Shown: positions 52,285 through 60,609 of the stretch, piece after piece
Layout of the letters: each line of letters starts with the position of its first letter
How positions within the stretch are numbered: the stretch's first letter is position 1
Assembly: GCF_018122735.1 (NCBI RefSeq)
Contig: NZ_JAGRRD010000001.1
Span: forward strand, 3,267,190-3,331,189
Origin: Azoarcus sp. L1K30
Lineage (GTDB): Bacteria > Pseudomonadota > Gammaproteobacteria > Burkholderiales > Rhodocyclaceae
DNA: 64,000 bases
Direction of reading: 5' to 3'
Notes under the pieces: model-generated
The model's database searches: none
What the model saw: the letters and a program-made list of their open reading frames with translations, nothing else
What the model was told of the DNA's origin: nothing
Program-made: the position numbers and the translations under genes

Positions 52285-54192
52285 CTAGAACTGCTTCACC
52301 TGATTCAACTCATAAGCGTTCTTCTTCTCCGATCCGGATTCCCACGGCTGCTTGCCGATATGATGAACGTTGATTGAATCCAGGAATGCGGTCCGGAAAC
52401 CCATAGCCGTAAAGCGGTCTGCGAATTCCTTCTCGAAATGGCCACCGCCTTCGTCATAGCGGCCGATCGACCGGATCTTGTCCACGAGACTCAGCGAAGG
52501 ATGCAGGGAATAGTTTGGCCACCAGGCATTGGTCCGCGATCCCGGCGGCATCGCCTTGAGGTAGGCGTCGAAAGACTCCGGCGGCACGTACTCATGCATC
52601 ACGTACCGGCTTCCATCCTGCGAAATCGTCCTCGATTCACCGCCGGTGAGGGTGATATGTGCCGGTATCAGACCGTAATTCCGATTGAACAGCACCTGGG
52701 CGATGGCTGGATCATCGTGCAGGATAGCGAGCATCCGGGCGAAAAAACGGTCCTTCACCACGAACTGCCAGTCGTCTTCGAGAGCAAGCCAGTAAGGCGT
52801 ATCGATGCGGTCCAGCAGCATGTTCATGCTTCTGGCGTGGCCCTTCTCCGATGCATCCTTCAGAACAAACTCGAAGAACGGGTAGAGTCGAGCCATCTCG
52901 GCGCGGTCTGCCTCGCTGGACCCATCGTCAATACAAATCCAGCGACGAATCCGGTCCACATCCTCACAGCAGTTCAGGAACGAGTTGACGGTCACCTTGA
53001 ACAAGTCGAGACGACGGCAACTGGTAATGGTGAAGGTTACATCGCCGTCCTGTTCGGTCCGGCTCGCCAGCGCATGCACGATGTGCTCGGGGTAGGCGCC
53101 GGTTCCTTGCGGTACATGGGGCGCGGAGTATTCGCGGTTCTTCTCGATTCGGACCCTGTCCGTCTCCGTCAGGTCGGATCGCCGCAGGATGTCGGAACAG
53201 AGATCGTAACTCTCCTGATATCTGCCTTCGTAAAAAGCGCAAATCGAGACCTCGTCTGCCAGACGCCAGTTGAAGGTCTCGACCTCGACGAACAGGCGAT
53301 CGCTCGTCCGGCATCCGGTCTCCAAGGCTCGTCGCCCAAAAAGATAACCCAGGCCGAAATCGCTACATGCTCTGTAATAACAGCAGATTCGATACAGCGG
53401 CTCAATCCGGTGCTTTCGAAACGACCATGCCTTGAGATACGCGTCCAGGGCCTCGGGCCATCGCTTCATGGACTCCAGCAGCACACCGCACTGGTACAGA
53501 CTGAAAAAGACCTCTTCGTCCCATCCACCCATCGCCGCACGATGCCGATAGGCCTCGAGTGCCTTCTTCGGCTCCTTCGCATCGCGCCAGCTCTGTGCAA
53601 GATAGAAGGCATAGCGGGTGTTACCGGGTTCCTTCTTCAAGGCTGCAGCCAGAATGGCGGCATCCTTGCGGTAAGTAAGCGGGTCGCGGCTCCGAGCGCC
53701 TTCATGGCGCCGGTCTACCCACGGCCCCTGCAATTCCGACGATACGGATTCCGGGGTCGAGACCAGGTACTCGTGGAGCACGCCAACCCAGCGCCAGGCC
53801 AGCCTGTCGGCCACCAGCAGACGCAAGCGGTATTCCGTGTTGGCGCTCCTGATCAGCAGATCATAGGCGTCGACGGTCAGCGCGGGCCAGTGCCACCCCT
53901 CCCGCGGCGCATGAAAAATGTTGTCCGCATCCATGATCAGGATGTAATCGGCCTTACCCCTGGCCAGTTCGATCGCCTCCGTCCGATTGTGGCCAAAATC
54001 GACCCACTTACGGTGATGCAACTCGCCGGGGATGCCCTTCAGCGTCGCCTGGATCTTTGCCGGCGTGTCGTCGGTGGAGCCGGTGTCGACGATCACCCAG
54101 TAATCAATGTGATCCTTCACCGATGCGAGACAGCGGTCGATCACCGCGGACTCGTTCCGGACGATCATGTTCAGACAGATCGCGGGTTTCAA
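52285..54192 (-). CDS. Two-domain glycosyltransferase with TPR-like linker
   Basis: 635 residues. The N-terminal GT2 domain (GT-A fold) starts MKPAICLNMIVRNESAVIDR and has WVIVDTGSTDDT and the DxD motif in LIMDADNIFHA. A middle region of paired helices (TRYAFYLAQSWRDAKEPKKALEA) is TPR-like. A second GT-A-like domain follows from about residue 385: FTITSCRRLDLFKVTVNSFL, ICIDDGSSEADR, and LALEDDWQFV, a second metal-binding acidic motif. Two catalytic domains in one chain suggest sequential addition of two sugars. The gene lies downstream of a collagen-like protein gene on the same strand. Confidence 0.83.
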   Translation of the reverse strand: MKPAICLNMIVRNESAVIDRCLASVKDHIDYWVIVDTGSTDDTPAKIQATLKGIPGELHHRKWVDFGHNRTEAIELARGKADYILIMDADNIFHAPREGWHWPALTVDAYDLLIRSANTEYRLRLLVADRLAWRWVGVLHEYLVSTPESVSSELQGPWVDRRHEGARSRDPLTYRKDAAILAAALKKEPGNTRYAFYLAQSWRDAKEPKKALEAYRHRAAMGGWDEEVFFSLYQCGVLLESMKRWPEALDAYLKAWSFRKHRIEPLYRICCYYRACSDFGLGYLFGRRALETGCRTSDRLFVEVETFNWRLADEVSICAFYEGRYQESYDLCSDILRRSDLTETDRVRIEKNREYSAPHVPQGTGAYPEHIVHALASRTEQDGDVTFTITSCRRLDLFKVTVNSFLNCCEDVDRIRRWICIDDGSSEADRAEMARLYPFFEFVLKDASEKGHARSMNMLLDRIDTPYWLALEDDWQFVVKDRFFARMLAILHDDPAIAQVLFNRNYGLIPAHITLTGGESRTISQDGSRYVMHEYVPPESFDAYLKAMPPGSRTNAWWPNYSLHPSLSLVDKIRSIGRYDEGGGHFEKEFADRFTAMGFRTAFLDSINVHHIGKQPWESGSEKKNAYELNQVKQF

Positions 54193-54386
54193 CTCAATAC
54201 TTCCTGCTCGTGATCAGTACGCTCCAACATCATGACGACGTACGGCAGACAAGTGCCATGCGCAAATCCTGTGCACCCAATTTACCGGTCTACCAGACAC
54301 CGAGAGACCGAACTCTAGCAGCCGGTTGCCAGAAGGCCGCAATCCACCCACGCTGGATGGATAACGGCCGTCCGTATCGAGCACAA

Positions 54387-55259
54387 TTACTGGAGCTGCA
54401 AAATCGTAAATCGGGCCCCTTGACCCGGGGGACCAGAAAGCGTAATCGCTACGGCACTGTTGTTTCGCAACGTGAGCACGTCCCCAGCATTAAGATTCAT
54501 CATCGCCGTGTTGTTGAGTACATCGGTACCAGTCAACAGATCGATGCTCGTACTTGGGTCAACAGTACCATTCACGGCAACTGCAATTGCCGCGCCGATT
54601 CCGGCTGTATAGCTCACACCGTAATCGACCTTGTAGGTCGCGGTAGCCGCGACAGTTAGCGTTGTAGTCGCAGCGGTATGGGTTACTCCAGACAAGGGGC
54701 CGTTGTTCGAAAACGCTACATCGGCACCACCAACAACGATATCCGAGCCAATTTGGTATACATAACCAAAGGTTCCTCCCATACCTGCAGGCCCGGTGGG
54801 ACCTGTCGGCCCGGTATCGCCCGTGGGCCCGGTATCGCCCGTGGGCCCGGTATCACCCGTCGGTCCCGTAGGACCGGTGGGTCCCGCAGACCCCACCGGT
54901 CCCTGAATACCCTGTGTTCCCTGAATACCTTGAGGTCCCGTGGGTCCGGTTGGCCCCGTAGGCCCGGTCGGTCCGGTCGGCCCCACGCCCACACCACCGG
55001 CACAAGGCCCCAATACGCCACTGGCATCGAAACAGGTCAGATTGTTATTGGCCGTTGCGGTGGGCAAACCGGGAATGCTGACCACCCCCCCTTCACTGAC
55101 GCGGAAGCGGTCCGACGAATCGGCATTGTTACGCACCGAGAAGCCGTCGCCGGAAGGAGGAACAACAGTGACATCGGCCGCATTCACCGCGCCAACCTGA
55201 GACAGGAAGCCGAGAATCAGTGCGGAACACAGGCGGGAAGGGCAACGGGAAAAAGTCAT
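54387..55259 (-). CDS. Collagen-like surface protein with BclA-like C-terminal head
   Basis: 290 residues. Signal peptide in the first 27 residues. Residues 91-160 are about 22 Gly-x-y triplets, mainly GPT, GDT and GIQ, the collagen triple-helix pattern. The C-terminal 125 residues ([43 protein letters not shown]) resemble the C1q/TNF-like trimeric head of Bacillus BclA. The short N-terminal part ([16 protein letters not shown]) is typical of tail-fibre-like bacterial proteins. It should form a trimeric stalk-and-head outside the cell. The many Thr residues in GPT triplets are possible O-glycosylation sites. The two-domain glycosyltransferase gene is 194 bp downstream. Confidence 0.88.
   Translation of the reverse strand: MTFSRCPSRLCSALILGFLSQVGAVNAADVTVVPPSGDGFSVRNNADSSDRFRVSEGGVVSIPGLPTATANNNLTCFDASGVLGPCAGGVGVGPTGPTGPTGPTGPTGPQGIQGTQGIQGPVGSAGPTGPTGPTGDTGPTGDTGPTGDTGPTGPTGPAGMGGTFGYVYQIGSDIVVGGADVAFSNNGPLSGVTHTAATTTLTVAATATYKVDYGVSYTAGIGAAIAVAVNGTVDPSTSIDLLTGTDVLNNTAMMNLNAGDVLTLRNNSAVAITLSGPPGQGARFTILQLQ
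54808..54861. repeat. Three tandem 18-bp repeats inside the collagen-like gene
   Basis: An 18-bp unit (GGCCCGGTATCGCCCGTG) occurs three times in a row at 54808-54825, 54826-54843 and 54844-54861, the last with one base change. Each adds two collagen triplets (GDTGPT). Such repeats readily change copy number, so the stalk length may vary among strains. Confidence 0.85.
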
Positions 55260-55314
55260 CGTGGAAAACTCCGTTCAATCTGTCTGTTTGGTATGCGCTA
55301 TTGCAGTGCTGGTA

Positions 55315-55998
55315 TCAGATCGCCACGCGTCGGCGAATCAAGGGTACGACCGCCATGAGCATGGCCAGAATCGCCAGCGCCCATGCGTTCAGCGTGGGAA
55401 TCGCCGTGGTGCTTGCGGGCGCTCCGATAAAGACGTTTCCGCTGACATTCGCGTTCGATCGAACCACGGTCGCACCCGGGCCGAGCAGGATGGTCGCGGG
55501 CGAACCCGAAGAGGACACGACGGAAATCGGCTGCCCGACCGTCCCCTGCAACGTCAGCGTGCCGTTCACGGTAATGCTGCTACCGGAAGGAATCACATAG
55601 GTATGACCCGACGTACTGGACAGGGTCAGGTTGTTGAACACTGTCGAACCGGTCAGCGCACTGCTGCCCGACGCACAACCATCGGTCAACACGACCGTCC
55701 CGCTGCCGGGGACGAACGTACCGAGGTTATTCCAGTCACCGCTCAGGGTAATTGAACCACTCCCGCCATTGAGCACGCCCGTAGCGTCGATTCCCACGGT
55801 CAGACCCTGCGTCACCGATCCGCTATTGACGTTCATCGCGCCCTGCACAAGCAGATCCGTACAGGCGAGATTCATACTCCCACCCGGCGGAACGCTCACG
55901 CTTCCCCCCACGGGCACGGTCACCTGCGCAAAAGCCTGCATGGAGAAAGCAAAGAGCAATGACGCCCCGATTTTGAGAAGCGGACGAACGGTCATCAA
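55315..55998 (-). CDS. IPTL-CTERM sorted secreted protein
   Basis: 227 residues. Signal peptide MMTVRPLLKIGASLLFAFSMQAFA, then a beta-rich region with repeated V-x-G-x-LTL patterns like a small beta-helix. The C-terminus is the IPTL-CTERM tripartite tail: IPTLNAWALAILAMLMAVVPL followed by RRR. This tail is predicted to be processed by an exosortase-like or archaeosortase-like enzyme and anchors or releases proteins at the outer surface. No sortase gene is in view. It is 55 bp upstream of the collagen-like gene on the same strand. Confidence 0.85.
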   Translation of the reverse strand: MMTVRPLLKIGASLLFAFSMQAFAQVTVPVGGSVSVPPGGSMNLACTDLLVQGAMNVNSGSVTQGLTVGIDATGVLNGGSGSITLSGDWNNLGTFVPGSGTVVLTDGCASGSSALTGSTVFNNLTLSSTSGHTYVIPSGSSITVNGTLTLQGTVGQPISVVSSSGSPATILLGPGATVVRSNANVSGNVFIGAPASTTAIPTLNAWALAILAMLMAVVPLIRRRVAI

Positions 55999-56252
55999 TT
56001 ACCTCTGGTCGAATCGATCATATGCGCCAAGCACAACCCCGTGTTTTCCCGGACAACCGCAAATGATTTACTGATGAATTTACTTATTTCGATTAGTAAC
56101 ATGGCCCGACCAATATTGTCACCAATTATTTCTTCGGCGCAGCAGGCTCCTGGAGCAGACATCTTGCGTACGGTGCGCGCAGGTCAATGCCCCGACACTC
56201 GTGCGCCTTACAAACCGGTATGCTTGACGGTAAAAACCAACTGGAGACCCCG

Positions 56253-56684
56253 ATGAGCAAGCTTCGCCCCGAAATCACACTCGATCTTCTCAAACAACGC
56301 GGCAGTGAATACCTTCCAGGTTATCTCGGCATCGAAATCCTGAGCATCGACCAGGGGGTGCTGACGAGCCGGATGCCGGTGAAGCAGCTCCACTTCGCGC
56401 CGAACAGGTTTCTCCATGCAGCCAGCATCGTCGCGCTGGCGGATACCACCTGCGGCTACGGCACGATCGCACACCTGCCCGAGGGCGCCGAATCCTTCAC
56501 CACCATCGAACTGAAAAGCAACCATCTGGGTACCGTACGCGACGGCAGCATCGCCTGCGTCGCCACGGCACAGCACCTCGGGCGCAGCACGCAGGTGTGG
56601 GACGCCATCGTCACCGACGAGGCCAGCGGCCGCAAGCTTGCGTTGTTCCGCTGCTCGCAGATGATCCTGTGGCCGAAGGGCTGA
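56253..56684 (+). CDS. PaaI-type hotdog thioesterase
   Basis: 143 residues. ATG at 56253 with CTGGAGA upstream. The hotdog fold is evident: LPGYLGIEILSIDQGVL, HFAPNRFLHAASIVALADT (central helix with the catalytic region), TTIELKSNHLGTVRDGSI and WDAIVTDEASGRKLALFRCS. It should hydrolyse acyl- or aryl-CoA thioesters in the cytoplasm. The usual Asn/Gly before HG in PaaI (HGG) is here LHAAS, so the catalytic group is somewhat atypical. The small membrane protein gene starts 53 bp later. Confidence 0.85.
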   Translation: MSKLRPEITLDLLKQRGSEYLPGYLGIEILSIDQGVLTSRMPVKQLHFAPNRFLHAASIVALADTTCGYGTIAHLPEGAESFTTIELKSNHLGTVRDGSIACVATAQHLGRSTQVWDAIVTDEASGRKLALFRCSQMILWPKG

Positions 56685-56737
56685 ACGCGGCCCATACTGA
56701 CATGCTGGACAAGGAAATCGAGCTTCGGGAGCCTGTC

Positions 56738-57076
56738 ATGAAACACCACCTATTCGGCCGACATGCGGCTGTGCTTGCACTGGCAGCGGCAATGCTGGCG
56801 TTCTCACCCGCCCATGCACAGAACAGGGAGCCGGTCAGCGGTGACCGCGCCACCGACATGGCCGTCGATCTGGTCGTGGTGCGGCCGCTCGGCATCGTTG
56901 CGACGGTGATCGGTACCGCGGGTTTCATCCTCGCACTGCCGTTCACATTGCCCACGGGCAGCACCGGCGATACCGCACACGAATGGATCGGCGCACCGCT
57001 GGAGTACACCTTCAACCGTCCGCTGGGCAACTTCGACACCTGCGGCGCGGATCGCCACCCCTGCGGCAAACGCTGA
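56738..57076 (+). CDS. Small exported membrane-associated protein
   Basis: 112 residues. ATG at 56738 with GGGAG upstream. It has a signal peptide (MKHHLFGRHAAVLALAAAMLAFSPAHA), then a single hydrophobic segment (VVVRPLGIVATVIGTAGFILALPF) and a Gly/Thr-rich end with two cysteines (FDTCGADRHPCGKR) that may form a disulfide. Such small proteins are widespread in betaproteobacteria with no assigned role. It lies between the thioesterase and a LysR gene on the same strand. Confidence 0.7.
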   Translation: MKHHLFGRHAAVLALAAAMLAFSPAHAQNREPVSGDRATDMAVDLVVVRPLGIVATVIGTAGFILALPFTLPTGSTGDTAHEWIGAPLEYTFNRPLGNFDTCGADRHPCGKR

Positions 57077-57166
57077 CGGGGAGAGACCAGGGCAACTGCG
57101 CCTCGCGCAAGCGCCCCCTCCGCCGGCACGCGACCATCGCCCTCGGCCATCACCAAAAGTGCCACC

Positions 57167-58048
57167 ATGCAATTGCCGCCGCTCCAGTCGATTATCGCGT
57201 TCGAGGCTGCCGCGCAAAGTGGCAGCTTTCTGGCCGCTGCCGACAGACTGAACCTGACCCCCTCTGCCGTCAGCCACCGGATCAAGGCGCTGGAAACCTG
57301 GCTGGGGGTGAAGCTGTTCGCGCGCCACCATCGTCAGGTCACGCTGACCGCCGAAGGTCTGGACTATCTGGCCGAGGTGCAGCACGCGCTGGGTCGAATC
57401 GAGGCGGCCAGTGCCCGCCTGCGCGGCGCCAGCAAGCACGAGTTGCGGCTGTCGGTGGCACCCGCATTGGGGGCAAAGTGGTTTGTCAGTCGGCTTGCGG
57501 AATACCGCGACCAGCATCCGGAGATCAGCTTCGTGCTGTCCACCGCATCGACCCTGGCCCCGGTGGCTGCCGGCAGGGCCGATCTTGGCGTGTGTTACGG
57601 CGAACCGCCGTGGGCAGGTCTGGAAGCTTACGAACTGCGGCGCGAAACCGTGTTTCCGGTGTGTAGCCCGGCGCTTGCCGCGCACCTCGGTACGCCGGCC
57701 GATCCGGCCCGGCTCGCCACCTTGCCGTTGTTGCGCCACCCGCTGCTCGAGTGGAAATCGTGGTTTGCCGCCGCCGGCATCGACTACGCCGAACCCGTCG
57801 AGGGCATGTTGTTCGAGGATGCGATGATGATGCTCGAAGCGGCCGCAGCGGGCGTCGGCGTGGCGCTGACCGTCGGCCTGCTTGCGCGCAGCTATCTGGC
57901 CGACGGCAGTCTGGTCAGGCCATTTTCACCGCATGCCGAAGGCAAGGGCTTCTATGCCGTGCTGCGCCCGGAAGCCTACGAACAGCATTGGGTGCGACAT
58001 TTCGTGCGCTGGCTGCAGGGTCGCGCGCGCAGCGAAACACCGGATTGA
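57167..58048 (+). CDS. LysR-family regulator, GcvA-like
   Basis: 293 residues. The HTH has FEAAAQSGSFLAAADRLNLTPSAVSHRIKAL, and the effector domain starts near residue 90 (LRLSVAPALGAKWFVSRLAEYR), typical for GcvA-type members. It is followed by a perfect 14-bp hairpin. The aminotransferase gene 257 bp downstream has its own ribosome site and probably its own promoter. The target is unknown. Confidence 0.87.
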   Translation: MQLPPLQSIIAFEAAAQSGSFLAAADRLNLTPSAVSHRIKALETWLGVKLFARHHRQVTLTAEGLDYLAEVQHALGRIEAASARLRGASKHELRLSVAPALGAKWFVSRLAEYRDQHPEISFVLSTASTLAPVAAGRADLGVCYGEPPWAGLEAYELRRETVFPVCSPALAAHLGTPADPARLATLPLLRHPLLEWKSWFAAAGIDYAEPVEGMLFEDAMMMLEAAAAGVGVALTVGLLARSYLADGSLVRPFSPHAEGKGFYAVLRPEAYEQHWVRHFVRWLQGRARSETPD

Positions 58049-58055
58049 ACCCCAG

Positions 58056-58086
58056 CACTTCGAGTGAACTTCGTTCACTCGAAGTG
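58056..58086 (+). terminator. Strong hairpin terminator after the LysR gene
   Basis: A perfect 14-bp stem (CACTTCGAGTGAAC at 58056-58069 paired with 58073-58086) with a 3-nt loop, 7 bp past the LysR stop. A mixed T-rich stretch (GTTTTCGTTT) follows after 7 nt. Confidence 0.75.
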
Positions 58087-58305
58087 CCCGCGTTTTCGTT
58101 TGAGGCGCCGCGCCGCCCGCGGCAATCTGCGCATACCCGCCTCACTCGATCACCACACGGCCACGCACCCATCCGTGTCATGCCGCCGAAACCGACAGCC
58201 GTTTCTCCACGTGGATCGAACACACCGCCATCACCGGTGTGCAGCTGCGCTCCCCGCCCATTCGGCGCGGAGCGCTCTTATCTTCGATCACACAAGGAGC
58301 ACGAC

Positions 58306-59229
58306 ATGAGCATGGAAGACCGCGACGGCTGGATCTGGATGGACGGGCACTGGCGGCCCTGGCGCGATGCGAAGGTGCATGCGATGACCCACACCCTGCA
58401 CTACGGCCTGGGCTGCTTCGAGGGCATCCGCGCCTACGCCACCGCCGACGGCCCGGCCGTCTTTCGCCTCAACGACCATATCGAACGCCTTTTCGACTCT
58501 GCCCACATTCTCGGGCTGGAGATGCCCTTCGGTCGCGACGCCTTGCGCACCGCCTGCTGCGAGGCGATCAGCCGCAACGGCCTGACCAGCGCCTACATCC
58601 GTCCGCTGGTCTTCCTTGGCGCCGAGAAAGCGGGGATCGATCCCGCGGGCGCAGCAGTTCATGTGATGGTCGCGGCCTGGGTGATGAACGCCTATCTCGG
58701 CGACAAGGGCATGGAACGCGGCATCCGGGTGAAGGTGGCGAGCTTTGCGCGCCACCATGTGAATGTGCAGATGTGTCGTGCCAAATCGGTGTCGACCTAT
58801 ACCAACTCCATCCTTGCCTGCCGCGAAGCGCGTGCCGAAGGCTACGACGAGGCACTGCTGCTCGACACCGACGGCTTCGTCGCCGAAGGGCCGGGCGAGA
58901 ACGTGTTCGTGGTGAAGCGCGGGGTGATCTGGGAGCCCGAGATCACCTCGGCACTGGATGGCATCACCCGCCGCACGATCCACGCGCTGGCGCAGGAGGC
59001 CGGCTACGAGATCCGCGCCCGCCGCATCACCCGCGACGAACTCTATGTGGCGGACGAGGTGTTCTTCACCGGCACCGCAGCCGAAGTCACCCCGGTGGTG
59101 GAGGTCGACCGCCGCCGTGTGGGCAGCGGTCAGCCAGGTCCGGTAACCCGCGAACTGCAACGACGCTTCTTTGCCGCCGTGCGCGGAGAAGACAGGGATC
59201 ATGCCGAGTGGCTGACCCGGATCCGCTAA
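58306..59229 (+). CDS. ilvE: Branched-chain amino acid aminotransferase
   Basis: 307 residues, class IV PLP aminotransferase. ATG at 58306 with AAGGAG 7 nt upstream. Motifs are THTLHYGLGCFEGIRAY, the PLP lysine region CRAKSVSTYTNSILA, YDEALLLDTDGFVAEGPGEN and FFTGTAAEVTPV. It transfers the amino group between glutamate and branched-chain 2-oxo acids in Leu/Ile/Val metabolism. The residues after the PLP Lys (SVSTY) differ from the common xGGNY, so substrate range may differ. Monocistronic. Confidence 0.9.
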   Translation: MSMEDRDGWIWMDGHWRPWRDAKVHAMTHTLHYGLGCFEGIRAYATADGPAVFRLNDHIERLFDSAHILGLEMPFGRDALRTACCEAISRNGLTSAYIRPLVFLGAEKAGIDPAGAAVHVMVAAWVMNAYLGDKGMERGIRVKVASFARHHVNVQMCRAKSVSTYTNSILACREARAEGYDEALLLDTDGFVAEGPGENVFVVKRGVIWEPEITSALDGITRRTIHALAQEAGYEIRARRITRDELYVADEVFFTGTAAEVTPVVEVDRRRVGSGQPGPVTRELQRRFFAAVRGEDRDHAEWLTRIR

Positions 59230-59295
59230 AAATGGCGTGCCGCCGGACTACTGCGTCCCCGTTCCGGCGGCACCTCCATGTAAACCAGGCAGGTA

Positions 59296-60039
59296 TCAGG
59301 GCCAGAACTTTCCGCAGAAACCCAAGTAGCGATAGGGCAGACCCGGCACGGCCGGTTCTGTTCCCAAGGGCTCCAAGGTCACAGCCAAACGGGAAACGTT
59401 CGCCAACAGCGCCTCGGCCGTGCCATCCAGCGCAATACTGCCCTGACTGCCAGCGGGCAAGGGGCCGATCGCGACAGCTGCACTGCCATCGGCGGGCAAG
59501 CCCCAGAGATAGAAGACCTGGCCTTCAGGCGGCGTCTCAGGTTTGACGAACTTGAAGTCGGCACTGCGGCCATGACGCAAGCTGCTGACCAGCAGGCCGG
59601 CACCCCCTGCTTCGTTTGCCAGCACGCCAACATAGCTTGGCGGCAACTGGGTCTTGCCAGCAGCGCTCAATGCCGGCGACTGCGATCCGCCACGACCCAA
59701 GTCAGGGATAAGCTGGCCACCGACGAAACCAACCATTACACCGACCGCGGCCCAGCCAAGCGCAGGGCGCAGCAGCCGGTCGAACCAGCGTACCGCCCGT
59801 GCAGGTGCGGTCAATTCCAGACGTTGATCAATGGCCTTCCACACCGTCACGCTTGGAGTGACAGGTTCAAGCGTCAGCGCAAGCGGCGCCAGACGGATCT
59901 GGGCATCGTCCACCAGCGCCTGCAGGCCCACATCGTCTCGCAGCAAACGCTTGAAGCGGGAACGAACGAGCGGACTCAAGGAACCCAACGCATAGGCTGA
60001 AGCCAGCTGCCTGCGTAACTCGGGATTGTCATATCGCAT
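59296..60039 (-). CDS. Anti-sigma factor, RskA-type
   Basis: 247 residues. N-terminal cytosolic anti-sigma domain (MRYDNPELRRQLASAYALGSLS, RFKRLLRDDVGLQALVDD), one TM (LGWAAVGVMVGFVGGQL near residue 95) and a periplasmic RskA domain with FVKPETPPEGQVFYLWGLP. It should bind and hold the ECF sigma factor encoded 3 bp upstream and release it on a signal at the envelope. No zinc-binding HxxxCxxC motif is seen. Last gene of the CsgG-like operon. Confidence 0.88.
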   Translation of the reverse strand: MRYDNPELRRQLASAYALGSLSPLVRSRFKRLLRDDVGLQALVDDAQIRLAPLALTLEPVTPSVTVWKAIDQRLELTAPARAVRWFDRLLRPALGWAAVGVMVGFVGGQLIPDLGRGGSQSPALSAAGKTQLPPSYVGVLANEAGGAGLLVSSLRHGRSADFKFVKPETPPEGQVFYLWGLPADGSAAVAIGPLPAGSQGSIALDGTAEALLANVSRLAVTLEPLGTEPAVPGLPYRYLGFCGKFWP

Positions 60040-60042
60040 GGA

Positions 60043-60609
60043 TCAGGCTTCCATGCAGCGTTGCAGACGCTGAAGACTGCGCCGAATCCACGCCTTGACC
60101 GTTCCCACCGGCTGAGCCAGCCGCACAGCGAGATCGCGATGCGTCAGGCCGTCGAAGTAGGCCAGCATTATTGCTTGACGCGGCGCGGCTTCAAGTTGGT
60201 CGATGCAGTGGCTCAGGCGCTTGTCTTCGCACTGCTGAAGAAGAGATTCCTCAGGCGTCAGACCATCACTCGCCACATCCACCGTGCGCGTTTCACCGTC
60301 ACCATCGGTCACTTCAAACGGTAAGTGGTTGGGGCGCGAGCGGCCAATATCCAGTGCCTTGTTGCGCACCAGCGTCGCGAGCCAGGCCATCGCTGGCGCG
60401 CGATGCGCTTGATAGCGGCCAGCGTGGTGCCAGAGCGCGACGAAGGCTTCCTGCAGTGCGTCTTCTGCAAGTGCGCGCTCGCCCCCGAGCAGACGCAACG
60501 CTATCGGATACAGGCGCGCGGCACTCGCGTCATAGACCGCACGCAACGCAACGCGATCGCCGAGCGCCACGCGCCCGATGAGGACTTCGAGCGCAATGCC
60601 CGAGTTCAC
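60043..60609 (-). CDS. ECF RNA polymerase sigma factor
   Basis: 188 residues. Region 2 has LLGGERALAEDALQEAFVALW, and region 4 has QAIMLAYFDGLTHRDLAVRL followed by PVGTVKAWIRRSLQRL. It belongs to the ECF group paired with RskA-like anti-sigma factors. Its ATG overlaps the stop of the CsgG-like gene by 4 bp (ATGA), so it is translated with the export genes. This suggests an autoregulated surface-response unit. Confidence 0.9.
   Translation of the reverse strand: MNSGIALEVLIGRVALGDRVALRAVYDASAARLYPIALRLLGGERALAEDALQEAFVALWHHAGRYQAHRAPAMAWLATLVRNKALDIGRSRPNHLPFEVTDGDGETRTVDVASDGLTPEESLLQQCEDKRLSHCIDQLEAAPRQAIMLAYFDGLTHRDLAVRLAQPVGTVKAWIRRSLQRLQRCMEA

Noticed and set aside
54780-54990. GC-rich tandem repeats that look CRISPR-like at first glance
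   Set aside because: They encode collagen Gly-x-y triplets in frame, the units are contiguous without unique spacers, and no cas genes are present.
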